A stretch of 15,049 bases of DNA from a bacterium (lineage in GTDB: Bacteria; Chloroflexota; Dormibacteria; UBA8260; Bog-877): contig JAKAVU010000029.1 in assembly GCA_021817185.1 (NCBI GenBank), forward strand, positions 1-15,049, given 5' to 3'. Numbering within the stretch: position 1 is the first letter of the stretch; the number at the start of each line of letters is the position of its first letter. Position numbers and translations under genes: made by a program. Under the pieces are notes generated by a model. It did not search any database and was not told the origin of the DNA. It was given only the letters and a program-made list of their open reading frames with translations. Positions 6,989 to 13,772 of this stretch are shown piece by piece.

Positions 6989-7018
6989 TTGACTCGGGCC
7001 GGATCTGCGATCTAGAGT
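6989..7018 (+). promoter_or_regulatory. Promoter giving a leaderless transcript for the 311-residue protein
   Basis: TTGACT (6989-6994) and TAGAGT (7013-7018) are 18 bases apart. Only six bases separate the -10 box from the ATG at 7025, so transcription should begin at or next to the A of the start codon. No ribosome binding site is visible. Confidence 0.6.
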
Positions 7019-7024
7019 CTGGAC

Positions 7025-7960
7025 ATGGAACTTGAGCCGGGTTTCGGCTATAACCCGAATCCTTCGCCTCCCCCGGGACCGCCGCCGGCACCGGTGCCAG
7101 GGCCAGTCCCTACGGCTGATCTAGGACTGCTTGCCGGGTTGCTGGGACGTTGGGTCGGCAAGGGTTTCAACGCCATCTGGCGGCCGAGCCTTCTTGTCAG
7201 CGGCCAGGATCGGTTCTTGGAGCTGAACGTCACAGGCGAGATCTTGAAGTTCGACACCATCCCGGGCGACGGCATTCGCAATCGCGGGCTGCTTCAGCCG
7301 GACATACTCATGGCCGGCGTCCGGTACTTGCAGCAGATCACCGACGCCAACGTCGCCCCGCCCAACAACGGGCTCCATATCGGACCCGGCCTCTGGCTGA
7401 ACGTGCCAGCTACCACCAATCCGGCTGTGTCAGCGAGCGTCGCTCGGCTCGCCTCGATCCCCCACGGAACGACCATTTTGGCCCAGGGCCTCGCAAGCCT
7501 GGCCAGCGGCGGCCCGACGATCCCGCCGGTTAGCCTCAACCCATTCAGCATCGGGAGTCCCTCAGCAGCCTCCCCATTCCCCGAGCAGAACCTTGCGACC
7601 GAGTCGGCCTTTCGGACGGCCGATCTGACCGGCATCACCCAGTCGATGGTCGACGACCCCAACAGCCTACTGGTGGCTGCGCTGCAGGGGCAGACGATCG
7701 TGTCAACGGTCACCTTGCAGGTGTCCACCAGTGATCTCCCAGTTCCAGGGGGTGGCGTCGCCAACACCGCCTTCCTTTCGGGCGGCTTGCCTGGACCCAA
7801 TGCCGCCACCGCGCAGGTCTCTTCGACTTTCTGGCTAGAGACGGTGCAAGGCTCGCCAAACTTTCAGCAGCTGCAGTACAGCCAGACCGTGCTTCTCAAC
7901 TTCAACGGGCTCAGCTGGCCGCACGTCAGCGTCGCCACCTTGCGCCAGTCAAGTTCGTGA
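7025..7960 (+). CDS. Conserved hypothetical protein, possible calycin-like fold
   Basis: A 311-residue protein. The first 30 residues are a proline-rich tail (PNPSPPPGPPPAPVPGPVP). The folded part opens with LLGRWVGKGFNAIWRP (39-54), a G-x-W-x-G-x-G start like that of lipocalin or nitrobindin-type barrels. NRGLLQPDILMAGVRYLQQI (86-105), GLHIGPGLWLNVPAT (116-130) and ASIPHGTTILAQG (143-155) then look like conserved family motifs. A beta-rich C-terminal half follows. I recognise it as a widespread uncharacterised bacterial protein; ligand binding is an inference from the barrel-like opening. There is no signal peptide and no membrane helix. It is a single gene between decayed transposases and appears intact. 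The leaderless-type promoter supports this ATG. Confidence 0.75.
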   Translation: MELEPGFGYNPNPSPPPGPPPAPVPGPVPTADLGLLAGLLGRWVGKGFNAIWRPSLLVSGQDRFLELNVTGEILKFDTIPGDGIRNRGLLQPDILMAGVRYLQQITDANVAPPNNGLHIGPGLWLNVPATTNPAVSASVARLASIPHGTTILAQGLASLASGGPTIPPVSLNPFSIGSPSAASPFPEQNLATESAFRTADLTGITQSMVDDPNSLLVAALQGQTIVSTVTLQVSTSDLPVPGGGVANTAFLSGGLPGPNAATAQVSSTFWLETVQGSPNFQQLQYSQTVLLNFNGLSWPHVSVATLRQSSS

Positions 7961-8229
7961 CCGGACACCCCCGGCTTCCGCTGCCCCGAGCTGAAGCGCG
8001 CCTCTGCTGCTGATCAGCACCAGACCCCACGGCCATGCTTTTCCCTCGGCAGATGTGTCGGCGTCACGTTCAACCGCCGACGCCTGCCCGGCCGGGCCGT
8101 CGCATCCCGGAGTAGCCCATGCCGTGAAGGGGCACGCCACCAAGGCGAGGTCGACGGCCTCGTTCACGATGCTGTCGGGGTCCTTCGGCGCGGTGGTAGC
8201 GCACGCTCGGTGCCGCTGCGTCACACCGC

Positions 8230-8535
8230 GGGACGCCGGGACCAGGAGGCGATGGCTGGCCGCCCTAGACGAGGGCCGGGAAGCGGCCCGTGCCTGATCT
8301 CGACCGCCGGGGGGTCGCCAAATACGCCATCCACGGCGCCCAGGCCTCCGGGGCGATTGGGAGGGCGATGGACGTGACGGTGGGCCGCCGGCTCAAAGCC
8401 CAGGGGACCTCCTGGTACCGGCTGGGAGCACACCATGTGCCGACCCCGAGGATCCTCCAGCAGAACGGCGGCTGGGCCCGGTACTGGCAGGCCGGGGGCG
8501 ACCCGGCCGCCCTCCTACCCGCCCTCCAGTTCTAG
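8230..8535 (+). pseudogene. Transposase C-terminal scrap (ISLre2/UPF0236- or ISKra4-like)
   Basis: The frame open from about 8268 to the stop at 8533-8535 reads KYAIHGAQASGAIGRAMDVT, then VGRRLKAQGTSWYRLGAHH and ILQQNGGWARYWQAGG. The pattern of a basic R-x-K-x-x-G-x-x-W-x-x-x-G-A segment followed by a short N-G-x-W end is typical of the C-terminus of ISLre2/UPF0236 or ISKra4-type transposases. Just upstream in another frame (about 8235-8297) RRWLAALDEGREAARA looks like a preceding piece, implying a frameshift. The GTG at 8290 is probably not a true start. No catalytic core is present. Bases 7961-8230 show no gene. Confidence 0.5.
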
Positions 8536-8574
8536 CGTCGAAACCCGGTAGGCGTCCTGACTCAATGCCCGGCC

Positions 8575-8603
8575 TTGACATGGGAAGCAATGGGAAGTAT
8601 AGT
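8575..8603 (+). promoter_or_regulatory. Consensus promoter of cassette 2, near-leaderless
   Basis: TTGACA (8575-8580) and TATAGT (8598-8603) are exactly 17 bases apart. The ATG at 8612 follows the -10 box by eight bases, so the mRNA would have a leader of zero to two bases. No ribosome binding site is present, which agrees with leaderless initiation. Confidence 0.8.
8580..8597. repeat. Direct repeat ATGGGAAG in the cassette 2 promoter spacer
   Basis: ATGGGAAG occurs at 8580-8587 and 8590-8597, ten bases apart and filling the space between the -35 and -10 boxes. A protein bound here would block RNA polymerase. The HTH protein of the operon is the obvious candidate. Confidence 0.45.
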
Positions 8604-8611
8604 GCGAACCG

Positions 8612-9442
8612 ATGACTGCTGTTACTCTCGCGCCTGTCGAAGCCCCCTTCGGAGATCCGGTCCCTTCCGTTCATCTCACTGAGGCCCCGCTTGGCCTTGT
8701 AGTCGTTCAAGCGCGCTTCCCGACTGTGATGGCGCTCGATCTAGACGCCGGGAGGGACTTGGTTGCCAAGTTTCAGGAGAGCATCCGTCGCGACTACCCG
8801 CTTATGAGCGAGGCGCGCGAACTCGGAATCGCCCTTTCAGGCCCAGGATTTGAGCCCACTACCACGAGTGGACTGCTCTTTCGATTTGCTAGTCCAGACC
8901 ATGCGTGGCAGGTGTCCCTTGCGCGTTCCTTTGTCGCACTGCATACGAACACCTACACCGAACGTATCGACCTCCTTACTCGACTCAAGAAGGTGCTGGC
9001 AGCTCTGTCGGTCGCGATTCAACCTGGCCTTTGCGAGCGACTCGGCATACGCTACTCTGCCCGCCTAACTGATCCAATGATCCTTGCCCGTCTCCCTGAG
9101 CTGCTCCGACCCGAGATCCTTGGCACGGATGTCATACCGGGCATGCTGGCTGGTGGAGTCGAGCGCCTCCATTTGACCACCGATGCGATGTATGGCTTGC
9201 CAGATTCGTCGCTGCGAGCGCGCTGGGGGATCCTTCCGCCTGGGACGACCGTAGATCCGAATCTCGCACCCGCATCCGGGGAATCCTTTTTCATCGATAT
9301 CGATGTGTTCTCGACCACGGTGGGCGATTTTGATCCGCTCGCTCTGATGGAGCGAATTCAAGCGTTCTCTGACCATCAATATCGCTATTTTCGATGGATG
9401 GTTACCACCGAGTTCTTACAAGCTCACGGAGCACAGCTATGA
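8612..9442 (+). CDS. TIGR04255 family protein, first gene of cassette 2
   Basis: A 276-residue protein with the TIGR04255 family layout. TEAPLGLVVVQARFP lies at about 23-37, RFASPDHAWQVSLARSFVAL and HTNTY at 91-115, and ERLGIRYSARL at 142-152 in the position of the family's GLRY motif. A C-terminal segment ends in YRYFRWMVTTEFLQAHG. Function is unknown. It is only distantly similar to the family member at 2884-3690, although both head three-gene operons. The ATG is set by a consensus promoter leaving almost no leader. The stop overlaps the next start as ATGA (9439-9442), the same coupling as in cassette 1. Base composition is slightly less GC-rich than the neighbouring transposase scraps. Confidence 0.8.
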   Translation: MTAVTLAPVEAPFGDPVPSVHLTEAPLGLVVVQARFPTVMALDLDAGRDLVAKFQESIRRDYPLMSEARELGIALSGPGFEPTTTSGLLFRFASPDHAWQVSLARSFVALHTNTYTERIDLLTRLKKVLAALSVAIQPGLCERLGIRYSARLTDPMILARLPELLRPEILGTDVIPGMLAGGVERLHLTTDAMYGLPDSSLRARWGILPPGTTVDPNLAPASGESFFIDIDVFSTTVGDFDPLALMERIQAFSDHQYRYFRWMVTTEFLQAHGAQL

Positions 9443-10284
9443 TCTCTGGAGTCTACCCGAGCGAGATCTCTGCCATTGATGCGACGGTCTGGAACTACTT
9501 CCCGCCAAGTCCCGTGTATGAGGCGGCAACTCCGACCAGCTCCAGCTTGGGCTTCGTGCCGGGGCCGCACCTTCGTCGACCCGAAGTGACATCCGACTTC
9601 ATCGACGGGTCGCTCGCCTTGGCGATTTGCTCAGCGTTGAGCTCCGTCGCCGCTTCGCTCCAGCGGGGATTAGGTCAGACGCAGGCTGTCGTTACTCCTG
9701 GGACGGACTTGGTCGTGTTCGGCCCGGCCCGAGCAATTACGCGGACCGAGGTGGGACCAGATCAGCGCGCCCAGGTCGTCGTCGGGCTGCGCTCTCAAAT
9801 TGAGCAATCGAGCGGGCTGTCGCGCCAAGAGATCGCGCGCATCCTCGGCGTGGACCGGAGAAGTCTGTCTGGCTGGGCGAGCGGGGAGACGCCTCCCAGT
9901 GAGAGGAATCTGAATAGGCTGCGGACTCTTGCTACAGTTGCCGAGCGTCTTGCCCGACTGGGGATCTACGATCTCACTGCAGCACTTACTGACGCCGCAA
10001 CGGTTGCGTCGTTCACCGCCGCGGTGCGCGCTGGCGCGGTCACACGTGCCGTCACCGCAGTAACTGGGTTGAGTGCGACTGCGGATGCTCCTGAGCCAGC
10101 GCCCGAACTGACTCCGGCGCAGTGGGCTGCACTGCGTCTGCTGTTGGAGAGGACTGAAGACGGAACTGAGGAACAGGAGGACATGTACGATCCCGAGGGA
10201 GTAAGGCCACTGTCTCGTGTGCCGCTTGAGACCAAGGACTACGCGACGCCGCGACGCCCTCGCCTGGGCGCAGCAGGCGGATGA
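9439..10284 (+). CDS. HTH (XRE/Cro-like) DNA-binding protein of cassette 2
   Basis: A 281-residue protein starting at the ATG that overlaps the previous stop; an in-frame codon at 9394 lies inside the upstream gene and is unlikely. Residues 1-55 are low in charge and Pro/Ser-rich. A helix-turn-helix at about 126-165 reads GLSRQEIARILGVDRRSLSG, then WASGETPPSERNLNRLRTLA. This matches the cassette 1 HTH closely in layout: a helix with E/D-x-A-R, GV, a recognition helix ending in W, then G-x-x-P-S and an R-L helix. An Ala/Thr-rich helical segment (175-215) and an acidic tail follow. It is probably a site-specific DNA-binding subunit or autoregulator of the operon. Its stop overlaps the next start as ATGA (10281-10284). 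Confidence 0.8.
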   Translation: MISGVYPSEISAIDATVWNYFPPSPVYEAATPTSSSLGFVPGPHLRRPEVTSDFIDGSLALAICSALSSVAASLQRGLGQTQAVVTPGTDLVVFGPARAITRTEVGPDQRAQVVVGLRSQIEQSSGLSRQEIARILGVDRRSLSGWASGETPPSERNLNRLRTLATVAERLARLGIYDLTAALTDAATVASFTAAVRAGAVTRAVTAVTGLSATADAPEPAPELTPAQWAALRLLLERTEDGTEEQEDMYDPEGVRPLSRVPLETKDYATPRRPRLGAAGG

Positions 10285-11144
10285 GCGACGTAGCGATACC
10301 TCCGGCACCCCCTGTCGGTCTAGGGTTTGGCGATGTCTGTGCCGGAAGGTTCCTCGCTGATGTCAGAGCGAATAGTGATACAATCCCTGTCTTCATGGTC
10401 CCCGATAACGACCACATTTTTTCATTCCCAGTTTATCGCCAGAGCGTACGCGAAACCAGCCGACTTGTGGTTACGGCGGGGCAGCGCCAGACACGAGCTG
10501 TCGTTGTTTCGGACTCGTGCTCGGTCGAGACGGCGCTGGGCCGAGGAGCACGGAAGGCCAGGGGACGGATTTGGTTTGCTCCCCTCCGCAAGCTGTCCAA
10601 GCCAGGAGAGCTAAAAGAGATCGAAGCCACGCCGGACGCCTACGGTCGTTTCCTGTTAGGAGCTGACGCGGATTCGGAGCACCGCTGGGTCGTCGAGCTC
10701 CAGAGTGCTTTCCCCGTCGAAGCGAAGTCGGTGCGCGAAGCCGTCGAACTGGCTGACGCGCATTTCGTCCTCTATAGAGTCGAGCCAGACGAGGCGGAAA
10801 GCCTTCGCGCGCGATGGGCCGCGGTCGGCGTACGATGCGGGCCTCTGGTAGCCCGGGACAACACAGAGCACTTCCTTGACGCACTCGAGTCCCACGGCGT
10901 TCCACCCGGACAAGCCATGCGGGCGGCGAGGGCACTGGTTGATGTGGCCGCAGCTGGCTGGGTGTTCGAAGGCAGCAGCCTGGAGGCTGCCGGAGATCTG
11001 CGTGAAGGCGCCTCGACTGATCGCGTTATTACTGCAGTTGATGGCCTGTTGGCTGAACTGGGAGTCCTTGGTGAGCGGGTCCGGAATGCTGTTGATTCGA
11101 TTGTACTCGCAAAGTCCCGGTTCACGACGCCAGGATCGCGCTGA
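10281..11144 (+). CDS. Third protein of TIGR04255 cassette 2, unknown function
   Basis: A 287-residue soluble protein of no named family. Residues 16-27 (FGDVCAGRFLAD) and 74-80 (VVVSDSC) correspond to GDVLANVEVL and VVVMTHPC in the third protein of cassette 1. An Arg/Gly-rich stretch and a hydrophobic strand (IWFAPLRKL, 97-105) follow. The C-terminal half is helical and charged (LADAHFVLYRVEPDEAESLR; ITAVDGLLAELGVLGERV). The Cys motif suggests a metal site, a redox role or a catalytic nucleophile, but no second ligand is obvious. The ATG overlaps the stop of the HTH gene as ATGA, so it is translationally coupled. The inverted repeat 11132-11165 spans its stop codon. Confidence 0.8.
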   Translation: MSDVAIPPAPPVGLGFGDVCAGRFLADVRANSDTIPVFMVPDNDHIFSFPVYRQSVRETSRLVVTAGQRQTRAVVVSDSCSVETALGRGARKARGRIWFAPLRKLSKPGELKEIEATPDAYGRFLLGADADSEHRWVVELQSAFPVEAKSVREAVELADAHFVLYRVEPDEAESLRARWAAVGVRCGPLVARDNTEHFLDALESHGVPPGQAMRAARALVDVAAAGWVFEGSSLEAAGDLREGASTDRVITAVDGLLAELGVLGERVRNAVDSIVLAKSRFTTPGSR

Positions 11145-11165
11145 GCGCTGGGTAGAGGCGATCCT
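11132..11165. terminator. Inverted repeat over the stop codon of cassette 2
   Basis: AGGATCGC (11132-11139) is perfectly complementary to GCGATCCT (11158-11165). The stop TGA (11142-11144) is in the 18-base loop, which also contains AGCGCT. Only a short T run follows. It may be a weak terminator or 3'-end stabiliser. Bases 11166-11389 show no gene. Confidence 0.4.
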
Positions 11166-11389
11166 GTTCCCTGGGCTGTGCCGTGACGAGCCACCAGCCC
11201 CAGACACTTGCAGGAGCAGGGCGAACGGGCGAAGTGAGGGCGGTCGCTGTGCCCGGATGAGCCCACGCTACGGAGGGCGTCCGTCAGTAGGTCTGGTGTC
11301 CACGCAGTCGCGGTGCCGGCAGATCTCGGTCACCCCTCAACGCACTGGTGTGATGACGAGCGACTGGCGCGGGCCGGAGCCACACCCAG

Positions 11390-11545
11390 TGTCATGACCC
11401 CCGAGAAGTGAACCAGCCTCTCGTAGCAGTCCTACGCTCAAGGGGTTGGTACTGGTTGCCGAACGGCGGATCCGCGCCGTTGAAGCCCGCCTGGGAATGG
11501 CTGGCCGCGGCGTCAGCCAGCGGGCGTGGTTTGATTTGGGCGGAT
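11390..11545 (+). mobile_element. Probable IS481-type left-end scrap
   Basis: TGTCATGACCCCCGAGAAGT followed by GAACCA (from 11390) resembles the TGT-starting terminus of IS481-family elements. About 55 bases later a short frame (11446 onward) reads VAERRIRAVEARLGMAGRGV, roughly like the first helix of an IS481 transposase HTH. It degrades before 11545. The identification rests on pattern recall and is tentative. Confidence 0.3.
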
Positions 11546-11570
11546 GGGGCACATCCACAGGGGAGCCACA

Positions 11571-12242
11571 ATGGCCATCAGTGACAAGGTTCGAAAGCAA
11601 CTCTGGGGTCGATCGGGGTCGCACTGTGCTATCTGCAATGTCGCGCTCACGGAACTCGATGGCATCGACGCGATAGTTGGCGATGAAGCCCACATTCGAT
11701 CGGCTCGGCCGAAAGGGCCACGCTTCGAGGCCGACTACTCTCTCACCAACATCGACGGGTACGAGAACGTGGTGCTCTTATGCAAGGCGCATCACAAGCT
11801 GGTGGACGAGAATCCTGAGGTGTTCCCTGCTGAGCTCCTGACGGGAATCAAGGCTCGGCACGAAGCGCGCGTAGCGAAGGCATTGGATCCCGAACAGACT
11901 GGATGGGCGCGCCAGCCCGACCTAGTCGTCGTCGAGGACGGGACGCAGTTGATGTCCATGCTCAGTGGGGCCATGGGGAGCGTCCAATCGAATGTCCACC
12001 CAGGGACCGACCAAGAGCGCGATGTGATCGCGTCCTTCCTCCAGAGCGCGTCAGACTGGATCGATATTGCGGACGACATTGGCTCGGGCGGAAGGGTCCA
12101 AGCGGCAGACAGCTTGCACCAGGAGCTCAAGACTCTTGAGACGTTTGGCCTCTTCGTTATCGCCGGCGTCGGCCGATACTGGGTACGACCGGATATAGCT
12201 ATGCCGGTAGTCTTCATCCGCGTTGAGCGCAGGGATGAATAG
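11571..12242 (+). CDS. HNH endonuclease-domain protein with unknown C-terminal domain
   Basis: A 223-residue protein. The ATG at 11571 was chosen because AGGGGAG lies just upstream; an in-frame start at 11544 has no such site. The N-terminal 100 residues are an HNH nuclease domain. CxxC (C19, C22) and C71-x2-H74 form the structural zinc site, and H41 (in DEAHIRSA), N66 (in ENVVLL) and H75 (in CKAHHKLVDEN) supply the HNH motif. All key residues appear present, so metal-dependent DNA cleavage is plausible. The C-terminal part (DLVVVEDGTQLMSMLSGAMG; QERDVIASFLQSASDWIDIA) is an unrecognised, mostly helical domain ending in a beta-rich segment. It may sense or bind a partner. The gene stands alone after an IS scrap, converging with the HEPN-like gene. 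Such HNH proteins occur in defence islands. Confidence 0.85.
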   Translation: MAISDKVRKQLWGRSGSHCAICNVALTELDGIDAIVGDEAHIRSARPKGPRFEADYSLTNIDGYENVVLLCKAHHKLVDENPEVFPAELLTGIKARHEARVAKALDPEQTGWARQPDLVVVEDGTQLMSMLSGAMGSVQSNVHPGTDQERDVIASFLQSASDWIDIADDIGSGGRVQAADSLHQELKTLETFGLFVIAGVGRYWVRPDIAMPVVFIRVERRDE

Positions 12243-12409
12243 AGTCGACAAGTCGTCTACTGAGACTTGGCCGGCGTTTGCACCAACGTCCAGCCCGTCT
12301 CGCGTTGGCATGGCGACCCGACCCCTCTAACCCGGTTGCCGGGCACCCTTAGTCCGAGCTCTGAACTCGCACTGTGGCGGGTGAGAGGCTCGACCCGGCC
12401 GTAGAGAGG

Positions 12410-12434
12410 GATCCGAGACCATTGGTCCGGGATC
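12410..12434. terminator. Imperfect hairpin between convergent genes
   Basis: GATCCGAGACC and GGTCCGGGATC pair with two mismatches around ATT. It lies in the 390-base gap between the convergent HNH (ends 12242) and HEPN-like (ends 12634) genes, where a two-way terminator is expected. No other convincing gene or RNA was seen in this gap. Confidence 0.3.
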
Positions 12435-12633
12435 GGGCACATCAGGCAGCCGCAGATCGTCGGCCCGCCCCCTTCGGCAGTCCCGTACTCTCGCCGCTCG
12501 GCCGTCCACGTCCTATAGCTTCCGCACGATCGGCCGTAGCGTTCGGCTCCGGCTCGTCGACCGAGTTCCTCCTGGCTCGCCGGGCCGCCGAGGACCGTTC
12601 CTTCCCCGTGGCCTACTCTATGAGGTCACGTCA

Positions 12634-13719
12634 CTACTGAGGATTCCTAGCCGACGCCGTGGGCGTAGCGGGGCGAGCCTCCGCGCCAAGCGCGATCAGG
12701 AGCAGCTGCCGGGCAACGCCGCGCACAGCCGGGACAACCTTGACCGTGAACGATGCGATGCGGTCTGAGGGGTTGAACTGGAAGCGTCCGGTGTTGCCGC
12801 CCTCCAGCGGCGGCACAAAGTCAAGGAGGAGTACCGCGCCGTAGATCTCCTCGATCCCGTGTAGTCCTCCACCGTGTGCAGTAGCGCCCCTCTTGTGAAG
12901 CACCTCCCACTGGCGGAGATCCGCCGCTTGCTCAGGCGTCGCCACCTGGTCCGCCATGGCCCAGAAGCGTTGGGAGCTAACGGACTTGGAGCGGCCGCAG
13001 GCACTACAGGGGGCATCATGACTTGGCATGGCCGATGCGAAGGGTTCGGAGTGGCTCAATGCCTCGATTGCGCCGACGAACGCTACGTGAGCGAACGATG
13101 GGTGGCTTGGCGCGAGCAGAAGTCCCTCGTGCCAAGACAGTAGGGCCGCTAGAAGCGTCGAGTCCTGCTCTAGTCGCGGCCAAGCCGCGGCCACCCATGG
13201 TGGAAGTGGTTCAGGGTGGGAGGGGAGGTCCTCGTCATCGCCAAACCAGTCCGGCGGAGGCGGCCTGGGATCAGGAACGGAGGGCGGGAGCCGAGATGTC
13301 TGTGTGGGTGCCGTGCGCACCTGCCATGCCTCGTTCCAGGCCACCGCCAACAGGGCGCAGAGTGTGCGGACGTCCCGGGCGATTTGACGCTCAGATGCCA
13401 CCCATCGTCTCTGACTTTCGAGTAGCTCAGCCCGCGACGCGGAGGACCCCGGCGTCTGGGTTTCGTCCCACGGGCCTTCAACAAGGATTGGCCATGACTC
13501 GAAGCAGGTAGTTCCCTGAAGCGCTAACGGCTCGAGGGCGAGATATTCGGCCAGCCGCTTTCCGCCGGGTCGGACGGACATCGGTCCAATGGAGTATTTC
13601 CGGTCAAGGACTCTGGTCCGATCGTGCGGCACAGTGAGCCAGCCCGAGGGTTCCGGCAACGGGACCGGCCCCGCCACAGCCCACCATGCGTTTTGCCGCC
13701 CCTCAGGGACTTCTGGCAT
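12634..13719 (-). CDS. HEPN-like protein with Rx4H motif, function unknown
   Basis: A protein of 361 residues if it starts at ATG 13719, or 375 from a GTG at 13761. I prefer the ATG because TATTAT (13726-13731) lies six bases upstream, as in leaderless promoters. Numbering from the GTG, the N-terminal 150 residues form a mixed domain (SGWLTVPHDRTRVL; LALEPLALQGTTCFESWPIL). A Pro/Asp-rich linker follows (157-190), then a helical C-terminal domain. In it, HPSFAHVAFVGAIEALS is followed by a CxxC pair (C252, C255). RGATAH at 291-296 is an R-x4-H motif in the position typical of HEPN ribonucleases. The architecture of N-terminal sensor plus C-terminal HEPN recalls ApeA-type abortive-infection proteins, but I cannot show homology. 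It is divergent from the membrane protein at 13773. Confidence 0.75.
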   Translation of the reverse strand: MPEVPEGRQNAWWAVAGPVPLPEPSGWLTVPHDRTRVLDRKYSIGPMSVRPGGKRLAEYLALEPLALQGTTCFESWPILVEGPWDETQTPGSSASRAELLESQRRWVASERQIARDVRTLCALLAVAWNEAWQVRTAPTQTSRLPPSVPDPRPPPPDWFGDDEDLPSHPEPLPPWVAAAWPRLEQDSTLLAALLSWHEGLLLAPSHPSFAHVAFVGAIEALSHSEPFASAMPSHDAPCSACGRSKSVSSQRFWAMADQVATPEQAADLRQWEVLHKRGATAHGGGLHGIEEIYGAVLLLDFVPPLEGGNTGRFQFNPSDRIASFTVKVVPAVRGVARQLLLIALGAEARPATPTASARNPQ

Positions 13720-13725
13720 CGGATG

Positions 13726-13731
13726 ATAATA
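13726..13731 (-). promoter_or_regulatory. Candidate -10 box for the HEPN-like gene
   Basis: On the minus strand TATTAT lies six bases before the ATG at 13719, placing the transcription start at the start codon. No convincing -35 box is seen. It is the main reason for choosing this start over the GTG at 13761. Confidence 0.35.
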
Positions 13732-13772
13732 GTCCGTGCGGCCAATGCAGCGGCCCAGCACGGAGGTCGAAG

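Noticed and set aside
7294..7809. Minus-strand open frame of 171 residues
   Set aside because: It is antisense to the 311-residue conserved protein and has no own signals.
10656..11207. Minus-strand open frame of 183 residues
   Set aside because: It is antisense to the third gene of cassette 2, which is supported by ATGA coupling and operon order.
12243..12633. A tRNA or other structured RNA in the gap between convergent genes
   Set aside because: I found no cloverleaf-compatible arms or T-loop consensus; only an imperfect hairpin is seen.
13023..13511. Plus-strand open frame of 162 residues
   Set aside because: It is antisense to the HEPN-like gene; it is Arg/Pro-rich with no ribosome binding site.
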